Notes: generated from the letters alone by a model not told the origin. 53,788 nucleotides of DNA from Holdemanella biformis DSM 3989 (GCF_000156655.1 NZ_DS996843.1:115895-169682), one strand, 5' to 3'. Shown: positions 17,289 to 26,617, numbered from the stretch's first letter. Program-made: numbers and translations.

Positions 17289-18473
17289 ATGAAATACGAT
17301 TTTACTACACTATTAAACCGTCAAGGCCATGATGCACTCGCCCTTGATGTATTACCTATCAAAGATGTAGAGGTAGATCCAAATTTTTCTAGGATTCCTA
17401 TGTGGGTTGCAGATATGAACTATCCTGTTTTCGAAAACATTCAAAGACACATGATCAACCGCATCAATGAACCTCATTTTGGTTATTTTGAAATGCCAGA
17501 AGATTACTATAAAGCCATTCAGTTCTGGCAAAAAGAAACACATGGCATAGATGTAGAAAAAGAAGCTATCGGATATGAAAATGGTGTTCTTGGTATATTA
17601 TCGAGTGCTTTAGAAGCTTTTACATCTAGCGGTGAAGCCATTCTAGTACAATCCCCTTGTTATATTGGATTTATTCATACATTAAATAATCTAGGAAGAA
17701 AAATTATTGATAGTCCATTAATAAAAGAGAATAACTGGTCACTTGATTATGAGGATATTGAAAAGAAGATCATCAAACACAATATTCATTTTGCACTATT
17801 TTGTTCTCCACACAATCCAACGGGAAGAGTCTGGAAAAAGGAAGAAATCCAAAAATTCATGGATATCTGTAAAAAACATGATGTTTTAGTTTTTAGTGAT
17901 GAAATCTGGTCGGATCTAGTACGTAAAGAAAATACGCATATTCCTACACAATTCGTAAGTGAAGATGCCAAGAAAAGAACGATTGCCGCTTATGCTCCAA
18001 GTAAGACATTCAATCTTGCAGGTTTAGTCGGTTCCTACCATATTGTTTATGACAAATATCTGCGTGATCGATTAAATAAACAGGCTTCTTTATCCCACTA
18101 TAATTCACCTAACATATTAAGTATTCATGCCCTTATGGGTGCATATTGTAAAGATGGATTGGATTGGGTTAGCGAGCTTAATGAGGTAATTGCGAATAAT
18201 GTAGATTTTGCGATAGATTTTATCCACACTCATTTCAAAGGTATTGAAGTCATAAAACCAGAAGGAACATATATGTTGTATCTAGATTGCACAAAGTATT
18301 TAGATACACACGATATCACCATGGATGAACTTTTAAAGAAAGGCGTTCGCTATGGTGTATGTTGGCAAGATGGGCGTCCCTTTATGAACCCCAATACGAT
18401 TCGAATGAATTTAGCTTTACCAACAAGCTTAGTAGAAGAAGCATTTTCTCGTTTAAAAGAATTTGTTTTTTAA
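17289..18473 (+). CDS. MalY/PatB-type PLP-dependent C-S lyase
   Basis: 394 residues with a good ribosome binding site (AAGGAG). MWVADMNYPVFENI, FCSPHNPTGRVWKKEE and the PLP-lysine motif APSKTFNLAGL belong to the MalY/PatB cystathionine beta-lyase-like subgroup of class I aminotransferases. Such enzymes release a thiol, pyruvate and ammonia from cysteine conjugates. It is followed by an ECF transporter S-component gene, with which it may share an mRNA. Confidence 0.92.
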   Translation: MKYDFTTLLNRQGHDALALDVLPIKDVEVDPNFSRIPMWVADMNYPVFENIQRHMINRINEPHFGYFEMPEDYYKAIQFWQKETHGIDVEKEAIGYENGVLGILSSALEAFTSSGEAILVQSPCYIGFIHTLNNLGRKIIDSPLIKENNWSLDYEDIEKKIIKHNIHFALFCSPHNPTGRVWKKEEIQKFMDICKKHDVLVFSDEIWSDLVRKENTHIPTQFVSEDAKKRTIAAYAPSKTFNLAGLVGSYHIVYDKYLRDRLNKQASLSHYNSPNILSIHALMGAYCKDGLDWVSELNEVIANNVDFAIDFIHTHFKGIEVIKPEGTYMLYLDCTKYLDTHDITMDELLKKGVRYGVCWQDGRPFMNPNTIRMNLALPTSLVEEAFSRLKEFVF

Positions 18474-18492
18474 AGAATGAGGAATTTAGATT

Positions 18493-19008
18493 ATGAAAAG
18501 TACAACAAAAAAATTAGTATCTTGTGCTCTATGCATTGCGATAGGCGTATTGCTTCCCATGGCCTTTCATGTGATACCAAATGCCGGAAGCATATTTTTA
18601 CCCATGCACATTCCTGTATTGATTTGTGGATTATTTTGTGGAGCCCCATACGGTTTGGCATGTGGAATCATCACGCCCTTTCTTTCCAGTATGACAACAG
18701 GAATGCCTCCAGCTATGATTTTGCCCCAAATGATGATTGAACTAGCTGTATATGGTTTAGTTACTGGTTTATGTGAAAAACACATCAATATCAAAAACGA
18801 AATGTCAAAATTATACATGAGTTTAATTATTGCGATGCTTGTAGGAAGAATCGTGAATGGCTTAATCAACACATTTGTACTAAGTACGCAAGGCTATACA
18901 CTATCTGTATTTATGACGGCAAGCTTTATTACTTGTCTTCCTGGAATCATCCTTCAATTGATCGTTGTTCCAATTTTAGTTCGCATTTTAAATAAAACCG
19001 CAGCCTAG
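18493..19008 (+). CDS. ECF transporter S component, substrate unknown
   Basis: 171 residues with five to six membrane helices. The pattern FLPMHIPVLICGLFCGAPYG followed by TPFLSSMTTGMPP is typical of ECF S components, the vitamin- or nutrient-binding membrane subunits that share an EcfAA'T energising module. GAGGAA lies upstream of the ATG. No EcfA/T genes are nearby, as in group II ECF systems. The neighbour MalY-type lyase hints at a sulfur-containing or B6-related substrate, but this is inference. Confidence 0.85.
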   Translation: MKSTTKKLVSCALCIAIGVLLPMAFHVIPNAGSIFLPMHIPVLICGLFCGAPYGLACGIITPFLSSMTTGMPPAMILPQMMIELAVYGLVTGLCEKHINIKNEMSKLYMSLIIAMLVGRIVNGLINTFVLSTQGYTLSVFMTASFITCLPGIILQLIVVPILVRILNKTAA

Positions 19009-19017
19009 CTACGGTTT
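18995..19017. terminator. Bidirectional terminator between convergent genes
   Basis: Stem AAACCGCAGC/GCTACGGTTT with a CTA loop and one mismatch, flanked by AATA and TATTTC runs. It overlaps the stop codons of both the ECF S-component gene and the DUF362 gene, serving both strands. Confidence 0.75.
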
Positions 19018-20149
19018 ATTTCATTTCAACTAATTCATATTCTCGATTTCCCAAGCCAATCTTTTGTGCATGTTCTAAACAAGATTTCCATTCCGATTCC
19101 GGTGTCGAATTTGTGAAATGGTCATGATGATCACAGAAGTTTGGATCATGTAGATGTTTATCTAATTGTGATCCTGGCATTGGTTTTGCCTTCATACATA
19201 AATCTACACAGGCTTGATCTAGGGCAAGTGGATCAAAAGATGCCAACATTCCAATATTTGGTAGAATCGGTAAATCATTTTCGGCATGACAGTCACAGTT
19301 TGGTGAAACATCCACAATCAAAGAAATATGGAAGTTAGGACGTCCATCCACAACAGCTTTTGTGTATTCCGCCATACGCTTATTCAATAATTCATTCGCA
19401 TTATAGTTATTGAAGGAGATCGCATCAAAGTTACATGCGCCTAAACAGCGCCCACAGCCAACACAATTTGTTTCATTAATATGCATCTTATGTGTTGTTT
19501 CATCATATTCCAATCCATCATTCGCACATTCTTTAAGACATTGTTTACAACCACGACATAATTTTTCATCAACATGCGGAATACCTGAACAGTGTTGTTC
19601 TTTTTTACCAGCACGTGAACCACATCCCATACCTATATTTTTAATGGTTCCACCAAATCCAGTTGATTCATGACCTTTAAAGTGTGTCAAAGAAATAAAG
19701 ACATCGGCATCCATTATAGCTCGACCAATCTTAGCTGTTTGACAATATTCTCCACCAACGACAGGCACTTCAATATCGTCCGTTCCTTTTAGTCCATCTC
19801 CTATCAAAATGGGACATCCTACAGTAAGTGGTGTAAAGCCATTTTGCCAAGCACACTCTAAGTGTTCCAAAGCATTCTTTCTTGATCCTGGATACATTGT
19901 ATTACAATCGGTCAAGAATGGTTTTCCCCCTAATTCTTTTACCACATCCACAATGGCACGTGCATAATTTGGGCGTAAATATGCAATGTTTCCTAATTCT
20001 CCAAAGTGCATTTTGATTGCGACAAACTTTCCGTCTAAATCCAATTCGGTAATTCCTGCTTTTTTTGCCAACAATTGCAATTTTGTAGGTAGACCCTCAC
20101 CTAATTTACGGGTATGAAAATCCGTATAGTATACTTTAGATTTTTCCAT
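19016..20149 (-). CDS. DUF362 protein with two 4Fe-4S motifs
   Basis: 377 residues. The DUF362 part (HFGELGNIAYLRPNYARAIVDVVKELGGKPFLTDCNT, GHESTGFGGTIKNIGMGC) surrounds a ferredoxin domain around residues 190-245 with two clusters, CRGCKQCLKEC and CVGCGRCLGAC. The family is annotated as ferredoxin-like and its function is unknown. Start at ATG 20149 after GAGGTGA. A stand-alone gene with a shared terminator at its end. Confidence 0.9.
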   Translation of the reverse strand: MEKSKVYYTDFHTRKLGEGLPTKLQLLAKKAGITELDLDGKFVAIKMHFGELGNIAYLRPNYARAIVDVVKELGGKPFLTDCNTMYPGSRKNALEHLECAWQNGFTPLTVGCPILIGDGLKGTDDIEVPVVGGEYCQTAKIGRAIMDADVFISLTHFKGHESTGFGGTIKNIGMGCGSRAGKKEQHCSGIPHVDEKLCRGCKQCLKECANDGLEYDETTHKMHINETNCVGCGRCLGACNFDAISFNNYNANELLNKRMAEYTKAVVDGRPNFHISLIVDVSPNCDCHAENDLPILPNIGMLASFDPLALDQACVDLCMKAKPMPGSQLDKHLHDPNFCDHHDHFTNSTPESEWKSCLEHAQKIGLGNREYELVEMK

Positions 20150-20226
20150 CGAATATCACCTCAATTTTATTTTACATTTCCCCCAAAAATGATACAATGC
20201 AAAAAATGAAAAAAGGAAGTGCGATT

Positions 20227-21405
20227 ATGAAAGAATTATCAAAAAGAACTAAGACATTTACAGATTCTGCGATTCGTCGAATGACAAGAATCGCAAATCA
20301 ATATGATGCGATCAATCTATCGCAGGGATTCCCTGATTTTGATCCACCAAAAGAAATATTGAATCGACTCGAACAAGTTGCTCATGAAGATTATAACCAG
20401 TATGCGATTACTTGGGGTGCCCAAAACTTTAGAGATGCCTTAGCCAAGAAACAATCAAAATATATGAATCTAGATTTAGATTCCAACAAAAATATCGTTA
20501 TCACTTGTGGAAGTACCGAAGCCATGATGGCGGCCATGATGAGTGTTTGTGATCCAAACGATAAAGTGATTGTCTTCTCCCCATTTTATGAAAACTATGG
20601 TGCAGACACTATCCTTTGTGGTGCCAATCCAATCTATGTTCCTTTACATCCACCTGTATTCAACTTTGATAAAGAAGAATTAGAAAATGCGTTTAAACAA
20701 AATCCGAAAGCGTTGATTTTATGCAATCCAAGCAATCCTTGCGGAAAAGTCTTCTCAAAAGAAGAGTTGGAATATATTGCTAGTCTTGCCATAAAATATG
20801 ATACATATGTGATTACGGATGAAGTATATGAACATATTGTATATGCCCCATACAAACATACATATTTTGCCTCTTTACCGGGTATGTTTGAAAGAACTAT
20901 TTCTTGTAGTTCCCTATCTAAAACGTATTCCATTACAGGGTGGCGTTTAGGTTATTGTATTGCCCCTGAAAATATCATCGAACAACTCAAAAAAGTGCAT
21001 GACTTTTTAACGGTTGGTGCTGCTGCTCCACTTCAAGAAGCAGCTGTAGTAGGGCTTGAATTTAGTGATGCTTATTATGATGAACTACAAAAGCTATATA
21101 CACATAAGAAAGATCTATTCATCAATGGCTTAAAAGAATTGAATATTCCACATACCGAACCGCAAGGAGCTTACTATGTTATGGTCGATATCAGTGAGTT
21201 TGGCTATGATTCTGATTTAGACTTTTGTGTAGATCTGATTAAAAACGTAGGTGTGGCAGCAGTTCCTGGATCTAGTTTCTTTAAAGAAGAAGAAAATCGC
21301 TATATTCGTTTCCACTTTGCGAAAAAAGATGAAACCTTACTTGCCGCACTAGATCGATTAAAGGATATGCGCACAAAAATGTCATATAAGAAAACCGTTG
21401 GGTAG
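20227..21405 (+). CDS. Class I/II PLP aminotransferase, kynurenine/aspartate-type
   Basis: 392 residues from the ATG at 20227 (AGGAAG eight bases upstream); the in-frame ATG at 20197 is poorer. LSQGFPDFDPPKEI, NPSNPCGKVFSKEEL, TDEVYEHIVY and the Schiff-base segment SSLSKTYSITGWRLGY fit the KAT/MtnE-like branch of aminotransferases. The exact amino-acid substrate is uncertain; methionine or aromatic substrates are plausible for this branch. Confidence 0.9.
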   Translation: MKELSKRTKTFTDSAIRRMTRIANQYDAINLSQGFPDFDPPKEILNRLEQVAHEDYNQYAITWGAQNFRDALAKKQSKYMNLDLDSNKNIVITCGSTEAMMAAMMSVCDPNDKVIVFSPFYENYGADTILCGANPIYVPLHPPVFNFDKEELENAFKQNPKALILCNPSNPCGKVFSKEELEYIASLAIKYDTYVITDEVYEHIVYAPYKHTYFASLPGMFERTISCSSLSKTYSITGWRLGYCIAPENIIEQLKKVHDFLTVGAAAPLQEAAVVGLEFSDAYYDELQKLYTHKKDLFINGLKELNIPHTEPQGAYYVMVDISEFGYDSDLDFCVDLIKNVGVAAVPGSSFFKEEENRYIRFHFAKKDETLLAALDRLKDMRTKMSYKKTVG

Positions 21406-21428
21406 TAATCCAACGGTTTTATCTTTTA
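21391..21428 (+). terminator. Strong terminator after the aminotransferase
   Basis: A perfect 11-bp stem AAAACCGTTGG/CCAACGGTTTT with an 8-base loop containing the stop codon, followed by TTTTATCTTTT. Confidence 0.95.
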
Positions 21429-21636
21429 TCACAATTACTTACGAATTTTAAAAATGTTCAATACACATATTTAACGAAATTCACAAATGTTTATCTGTAT
21501 ATTTTAACGAAAATGAGAAATGTTTCATTAAAACATTTCGGTGATTCCGTTGTGACTTTCAAAAAGCCAATTTTTTCCATTAAAAGTTCACTATTTTTCC
21601 ACTATATTTCCTTTATTTATCATCACAAGAAAAAAA
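21429..21636. other. Intergenic gap with one inverted repeat, no gene seen
   Basis: About 208 AT-rich bases lie between two convergent terminators. A 9-bp inverted repeat GAAATGTTT/AAACATTTC with a five-base loop is at 21517-21539, and TTTAACGAAA-like words occur twice nearby. No ribosome binding site or codon pattern supports the short frames here. Confidence 0.6.
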
Positions 21637-21654
21637 GACTCACCAAAGTGAGCC
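21630..21654 (-). terminator. Terminator after the S10-like peptidase
   Basis: On the minus strand, stem GGCTCAC/GTGAGTC (one G-T wobble), loop TTTG, then a seven-T run. It lies immediately downstream of the peptidase stop. Confidence 0.88.
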
Positions 21655-21659
21655 ATTTA

Positions 21660-23114
21660 TTAAAATTGAGATTTAGGATTCTTTCCTTGAATAAAATCAC
21701 GAATATCTGAACATAATTCATGAACATTATCTTCACCAAGATAAATCATATGTCCACTTTGGTACCCTTTCCAGAATACACGATCACTAGGAAGTCCAGC
21801 ATGATCCATTGTGTGCCATGCATATCCAAATTCAGTACATAGATCAAACCATCCATTCGCAAAGAATGCTCGCATTCCTGGTCTTCGCGTCAAGGCATAA
21901 CGTAATTCTTCTGCGGTTGTACCTTTCTTTTCTTCTTTATTCCAATGCATATAATAATCAGTTCCTGGAATAAAGTTACGGTCTAATTTTACATTTAATT
22001 TTGGAAGTAGATCTCCTGTAAAGGCTGCATAGAAGAATGTATCATAACGATCGGCTGTCGCATCATCCCACAATGCCTTTTTGATTTCATCTTGTTCAGG
22101 CTCTAATAAAGGACGAGTTACACGACCATCATAGCGAGATACAGCTTTTCCTTTTGTCTTTAATACTTCTTGACGATAGTCATCATCATCAATTTTCAAG
22201 CCATGACGAATCAAGTATTCTCTAGAAACACCTGTATAATAACTTACCTTTTCTAAGATATGTTCTTTTTCTTCTTCCGAAATGGCTTCTCCTTTATAAA
22301 GTGCAAGTACATAATCATGGTCTGCGAAAGCCTTTGCTTCTTTTACAAAATCTTCTACACTTTGATTGGTTGGATGATTGTGATACCAGTTTACCCCTGC
22401 ATATGTTGGGAATCCCAATACACTTGTTTCAACAGGTAAGCCTTCACCAAAGTATTTACCTACAGTAACTGTATTTCCAATAAATACAATACCATCAAAG
22501 GCAATACCATAGCCTCTTTCTCTTCCCATTGTGGCAGCAATTCCAGCAGCGACTGCACTACGAGTACATCCATAACTTTCGCCACATAAATATTTTGGTG
22601 ACAAGCCACGATTATAACGACGAACCCAAGCTTCAAGCACTGTCAATAAGGCTTCTGCATCTTGTTCAATGCCAAAGAAATCTTTCTTTTTACTTTCATC
22701 AATCAATACACCATATCCGGTTCCAACAGGATCAATCAATACAATATCCGCAATATCAATCAAACAATCTGGATTATCGATGACTTTATAAGGTCCAAAA
22801 GCACTTTCACGATCCACTTCATCATACTGCATACGACGTGTTCCTAAAAAACCTGCATGTACATACATACAACTTGATCCAGGACCTCCATTATACGCAA
22901 AGACAACAGGACGATTGGATGTATCTTCTACATCACTTCTAAAATAGGCATACGTAAAAATCGATGCGACAGGATTTCCATCTGGTCCATAAATGACATT
23001 GTCTTCACAAATTGTATGATATGGAATTTCTTTTCCTGACAATGTAATTTTTCCATCTGACTCAAAACGAGCTGGTTTAAAAGTATCTGGTTTAAAGCTT
23101 TCTGTTTTATACAT
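21660..23114 (-). CDS. S10-like serine carboxypeptidase family protein
   Basis: 484 residues from the ATG at 23114 with GGAGG eight bases upstream; the frame extends to 23234 but overlaps the terminator of the upstream gene. FAYNGGPGSSCMYVH is the oxyanion-hole motif of S10 peptidases. GESYGCTR holds the nucleophile Ser. NGWFDLCTEFGY carries the acid Asp and GHMIYLGE the His. No signal peptide is seen, so a cytosolic enzyme is likely. Bacterial members are poorly characterised. Confidence 0.88.
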   Translation of the reverse strand: MYKTESFKPDTFKPARFESDGKITLSGKEIPYHTICEDNVIYGPDGNPVASIFTYAYFRSDVEDTSNRPVVFAYNGGPGSSCMYVHAGFLGTRRMQYDEVDRESAFGPYKVIDNPDCLIDIADIVLIDPVGTGYGVLIDESKKKDFFGIEQDAEALLTVLEAWVRRYNRGLSPKYLCGESYGCTRSAVAAGIAATMGRERGYGIAFDGIVFIGNTVTVGKYFGEGLPVETSVLGFPTYAGVNWYHNHPTNQSVEDFVKEAKAFADHDYVLALYKGEAISEEEKEHILEKVSYYTGVSREYLIRHGLKIDDDDYRQEVLKTKGKAVSRYDGRVTRPLLEPEQDEIKKALWDDATADRYDTFFYAAFTGDLLPKLNVKLDRNFIPGTDYYMHWNKEEKKGTTAEELRYALTRRPGMRAFFANGWFDLCTEFGYAWHTMDHAGLPSDRVFWKGYQSGHMIYLGEDNVHELCSDIRDFIQGKNPKSQF

Positions 23115-23195
23115 AATTCGTTTCCTCCACAATAATTCCATTATAGAACGTAGTGAAAAATAGTCAATGTAAATTATTACATTTTTGTAAATATA

Positions 23196-23226
23196 ATGAA
23201 AAAGAGAGAAACTATTCATTTCCCTC
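23196..23226 (-). terminator. Terminator after the rhodanese-TtcA gene
   Basis: On the minus strand, stem GAGGGAAA/TTTCTCTC (one G-T wobble) with a seven-base loop that includes part of the stop codon, followed by TTTTTCATT. Confidence 0.75.
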
Positions 23227-24348
23227 TTCATCATACGTATCTAAAAAGTGATGTCTTGCGTGATCATCCTTATAGGCTATCACGGTTTTAAGGCTCACGT
23301 TTTCGACGCTCTTAAAAATATTCTGTTCGACAAACGGATTGACTTTCTTCAATTCCTTGATTAAGTTTTTCATTTCTAAACGCTTTGACTTAGATTGTGT
23401 TAAACATGTTTCATTAGCGCAAGCCTGAGTGAATTTGCATGCACATTGAATAAAATACAAATCATTGTGTTTAGCCCAAGCCTTAATATCATCTTCATGA
23501 ATCAAGTATAAAGGTCGAATGACTTCCATCCCCTTAAAGTTATTTGAATGTAACTTGGGCATCATCGTTTGAATTTGTCCCCCATAAAGCATAGACATTA
23601 AAATGGTTTCAATCACATCATCATAATGGTGTCCCAACGCTATTTTATTACACCCTAAATTCTTAGCATAGTTATATAAATGACCTCTTCGCATTCTTGC
23701 ACAAATATAACATGGATTCTTTTCAATATTAAAAACGTTGTCAAAAATATCACTCTCAAAGATTTCAATTGGAATATTTAGCCTTTGGGCATTTCTTTCA
23801 ATCACATCATGATTTTCTTTTGAATAACCTGGATCCATCACAATGTATTTCACATCAAAAGGAACCGGTGAATGTTTATGCAGTTCTTGAAAACACTTTG
23901 CCATCAACATCGAATCTTTTCCACCCGAAATACATACCGCAATACAATCTCCTTCTTTGACAAGCTCATAATCACGGATGGCTTTGGTAAATTTTGACCA
24001 AATCTTTCTTCGATACGTTTTAATAATGCTTCTTTCGACTTGAGCGCAAAAATCATCCGACACATTTGTGTTCATCTTATCCATAACAATTGAAACATAT
24101 CCACCATCCACACTATATGCTTCATATTTTTCCTGCAATCTTTGTGCCACTATATCACTGACATAGCCTTGTGCGCAAACGACAATAATCTTCTTAGTTG
24201 AATCAAATTCTTTGGATAAAACACTTTCTCCACTTAATACAATACTGTTCTCGATTGGATTTTTAAAGGCTTCTTCGGCATCACGTATATCAATTAAGAT
24301 ATATTCTTCTTTATTTAATTGTTTTAATTGTTCTACTGAAATTTTCAT
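23212..24348 (-). CDS. Rhodanese-TtcA fusion, tRNA thiolation-type PP-loop ATPase
   Basis: 378 residues. Residues 1-~95 are a rhodanese domain with the catalytic-loop Cys in VVCAQGYVSD. Residues ~100-330 are a TtcA/TilS-type PP-loop domain with SGGKDS, CYICARMRRG and LGHHYDDVIET, plus later cysteines (CACKFTQAC). TtcA makes 2-thiocytidine in tRNA using an Fe-S cluster and a sulfur donor. A fused rhodanese could deliver the persulfide sulfur directly. The tRNA target is inferred. The ATG at 24348 begins the gene, which has its own terminator. Confidence 0.88.
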   Translation of the reverse strand: MKISVEQLKQLNKEEYILIDIRDAEEAFKNPIENSIVLSGESVLSKEFDSTKKIIVVCAQGYVSDIVAQRLQEKYEAYSVDGGYVSIVMDKMNTNVSDDFCAQVERSIIKTYRRKIWSKFTKAIRDYELVKEGDCIAVCISGGKDSMLMAKCFQELHKHSPVPFDVKYIVMDPGYSKENHDVIERNAQRLNIPIEIFESDIFDNVFNIEKNPCYICARMRRGHLYNYAKNLGCNKIALGHHYDDVIETILMSMLYGGQIQTMMPKLHSNNFKGMEVIRPLYLIHEDDIKAWAKHNDLYFIQCACKFTQACANETCLTQSKSKRLEMKNLIKELKKVNPFVEQNIFKSVENVSLKTVIAYKDDHARHHFLDTYDEEGNE

Positions 24349-24422
24349 GAGACTATTCTAACATAATATTGAATTTTTGGATGAAAAAGCGCAAAATATG
24401 AACAAAAAAAGGAAATTTGATT

Positions 24423-25736
24423 ATGACACAAGGCAAAATCATGCCTATGTTAGTTCACTTTACCATTCCCTTAGTATTGGGAAATCTATTCCAATTAACA
24501 TATAATGCCGTTGACAGTATTATTGTAGGCCACTTTGTGGGGAAAGAAGCTTTAGCTGCTGTCGGAATTTGTAATCCAATCACGACATTATTCATCCTCT
24601 TTCTAAATGGACTTTGTATGGGCGCAAGCATATTGATTGGCATGTATTATGGGGCTAAAGATGAAGAAAAACTTGCTCGTCAAATAAGCACAACCATGCT
24701 TGCAGGACTTGTATTTTCACTTGTATTAACACTTGTCTGCATAGTTTTTTCACCACAAATTCTTAAATTTATGCAGGTAGATCTATCCATTTTAAATAGG
24801 ACTACTATCTATCTTCAAATCATCTTTGCCGGTTTAGTCTTTACCTTTTTATACAACTTTTTTGCGAGTACACTACGCGCTTTAGGCGACAGTAAATCAC
24901 CCCTATATTTCTTAATTATCAGTTCCATTCTAAATATCTTTGGAGACTTATTCTTTGTGGTTGTTTTACATGCAGGAAGTAAAGGATGTGCCATTTCTAC
25001 TGTGATTAGTGAAGCTTTATGTTGCCTATTCTGCATTCTATATATTCAAAAGAAAGTGCCACTTCTACAACTGGGTAAAAAATGGCTGGTATTTGATATT
25101 TCATTATTAAAAAGAACCATTGCGTATGGTTGGGCCAGTGCAATGTAGCAGGCGTCTGTACAACTTGGAAAGCTTGGTATTCAAATGATTGTCAATACGA
25201 TGGGTGTATCGGTTGTAGCTGCTTTTACGGCCGTTAATCGAATTGATGATTTTGCGTACACCCCGGAGCAAAACATTGCCCACTCTATGACAGCTTTAAT
25301 GGCACAAAATAAGGGTGCCGGAAATAACAATCGTATGCAAGAGGGATTTCGTTGCGGAATGGTCTTAGAATTTATCTATGGTATATTTATCTTTCTAGTA
25401 TGTTTTATCTTCGCAAAACCATTGATGTGTCTATTTGTACAAGATGAAGAAGTTATTATGCATGGAGTGACTTATCTACATTTAATTTCCATCATGTATA
25501 TTCTTCCTGCCTTCACCAATGGAATCCAAGGTTTCTTTAGAGGGATTGGCGATTTAAAAATTACGCTCATTTCAAGTCTAGTGAATATGGCAGTTCAAGT
25601 TATTGTGGCTGCTCCACTTGTATTTAGCTTACATCTAGGTATCGAAGCTTTACCATACTCATATCTAGCTGGATGGATTGGTATGTTGGTGGTTGAACTT
25701 CCATTACTTATTCGTACATACGAAGCTTATGAATAA
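24423..25736 (+). pseudogene. MATE efflux transporter interrupted by one in-frame TAG
   Basis: The reading frame from ATG 24423 (AAAGGA upstream) continues unbroken to 25736 except for TAG at 25146-25148, after WASAM. The full frame is 437 codons, the usual length of a MATE pump, and both halves carry MATE features (TQGKIMPMLVHFTIPLVLGNLFQLTYN; later VSVVAAFTAVNRIDDFAYTP). The stop stands where family members have Gln (MQQ-type), so one C-to-T change in CAG explains it. No Shine-Dalgarno supports a separate second protein. It could be a recent pseudogene, a read-through gene or a sequencing error. Confidence 0.85.
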
Positions 25737-25806
25737 GGCTTGTGTATAATTGACACAAATTTTTTGTTTTCCTTTTATATAAAGCATTTATTACAATTTA
25801 CACTAT

Positions 25807-25880
25807 TTTTCCAACCCATATTTTTGTATTTTATCCACTTTTCCAACCTTTTTTATGCCATTTTTAACAACTTTTCCAAC
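25807..25880. repeat. Three TTTTCCAAC boxes spaced 32-33 bp
   Basis: Identical nonamers TTTTCCAAC occur at 25807-25815, 25839-25847 and 25872-25880, all in one orientation. The 32- and 33-bp spacing puts them on the same face of the helix, about three turns apart. They lie 88-161 bases before the VTT gene that begins the VanR/VanS-like operon, in a gap with no other gene. A regulator-binding array is the simplest reading. Confidence 0.6.
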
Positions 25881-25967
25881 TTTTTGATTCAATTATTTAG
25901 AAAACTTTAAGATTTATCACCAAAGTTAATTAATATTTATTCGTTATATTAATCATGGTGATAATTT

Positions 25968-26549
25968 ATGACAAATAAAAACATACAAAACATAACACAC
26001 TTTGGATTTATCCTTATGATTCTTATTTGCGTTTATTTCTTTTCACAAGGATACTTCACAAATCCACAGCTTCTACAATCTGCACTATCTAAGGCAGGCA
26101 TTTTGGCACCCTTACTTTTTATTTTTCTACAAATCATTCAAGTGATTATTCCTATTATTCCCGGTGGTGCATCAAGTGCCTTGGGTATTACAGCTTTTGG
26201 AGCCGTCAATGGATTTATATATAACTATATAGGTATTTGTATCGGATCCATATGCATCTTTTTACTTGTTCGTAAATATGGTCATAGAATCATTCTAAAA
26301 TTATGTAAAAAGAAAGATTACGACAAATATTTGAAGTATACATATGATCAAAATAAATTTGATACCTTCTTTATGTTAGCTATTTTCTTACCTTGTGCAC
26401 CCGATGATCTCTTGTGTATGCTGGCAGGATTGACACATATGTCGCTCAAAAAATTTGTCTGGATCATTCTTTTGGGTAAACCCTTATCTTTAATGGCTTA
26501 TTCTTATGGTCTTACTCAGTTGTTTCAAATTATCGAAAGGTGGTTATAA
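25968..26549 (+). CDS. TVP38/TMEM64 (VTT/DedA-like) membrane protein
   Basis: 193 residues with about five membrane segments. The motif IPIIPGGASSALGITAFGAVNGFIYNYIG followed by LPCAPDDLLCMLAGLTHMSLKKF is characteristic of the VTT (SNARE-associated) family. Members act in lipid or undecaprenyl-phosphate translocation and membrane homeostasis. It is the first gene of a probable operon with a two-component system, which fits cell-envelope sensing. Confidence 0.88.
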   Translation: MTNKNIQNITHFGFILMILICVYFFSQGYFTNPQLLQSALSKAGILAPLLFIFLQIIQVIIPIIPGGASSALGITAFGAVNGFIYNYIGICIGSICIFLLVRKYGHRIILKLCKKKDYDKYLKYTYDQNKFDTFFMLAIFLPCAPDDLLCMLAGLTHMSLKKFVWIILLGKPLSLMAYSYGLTQLFQIIERWL

Positions 26550-26551
26550 TT

Positions 26552-26605
26552 ATGTTATACATTGGAATATTATGTGCATGCATTGGATTTTATTTACATT
26601 ATTAA
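26552..26605 (+). CDS. Possible 17-residue hydrophobic peptide
   Basis: ATG at 26552 starts MLYIGILCACIGFYLHY, stop TAA at 26603-26605. It begins two bases after the VTT stop, has AAAGGTGG about eight bases upstream, and ends 12 bases before the response-regulator ATG. The peptide would be one short membrane segment. The size is small enough to arise by chance, so this is tentative. Confidence 0.35.
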   Translation: MLYIGILCACIGFYLHY

Positions 26606-26617
26606 AAGGAGAACTTT

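Noticed and set aside
18477-18740. 87-residue plus-strand ORF
   Set aside because: It lies in another frame over the well-supported ECF S-component gene.
23114-23234. N-terminal extension of the S10-like peptidase
   Set aside because: It would run through the upstream gene's terminator, and the ATG at 23114 has a far better ribosome site.
25146-25148. TAG read as pyrrolysine or another recoded amino acid
   Set aside because: No pyl genes or recoding signal are seen, MATE pumps have no such residue, and a CAG-to-TAG mutation explains it.
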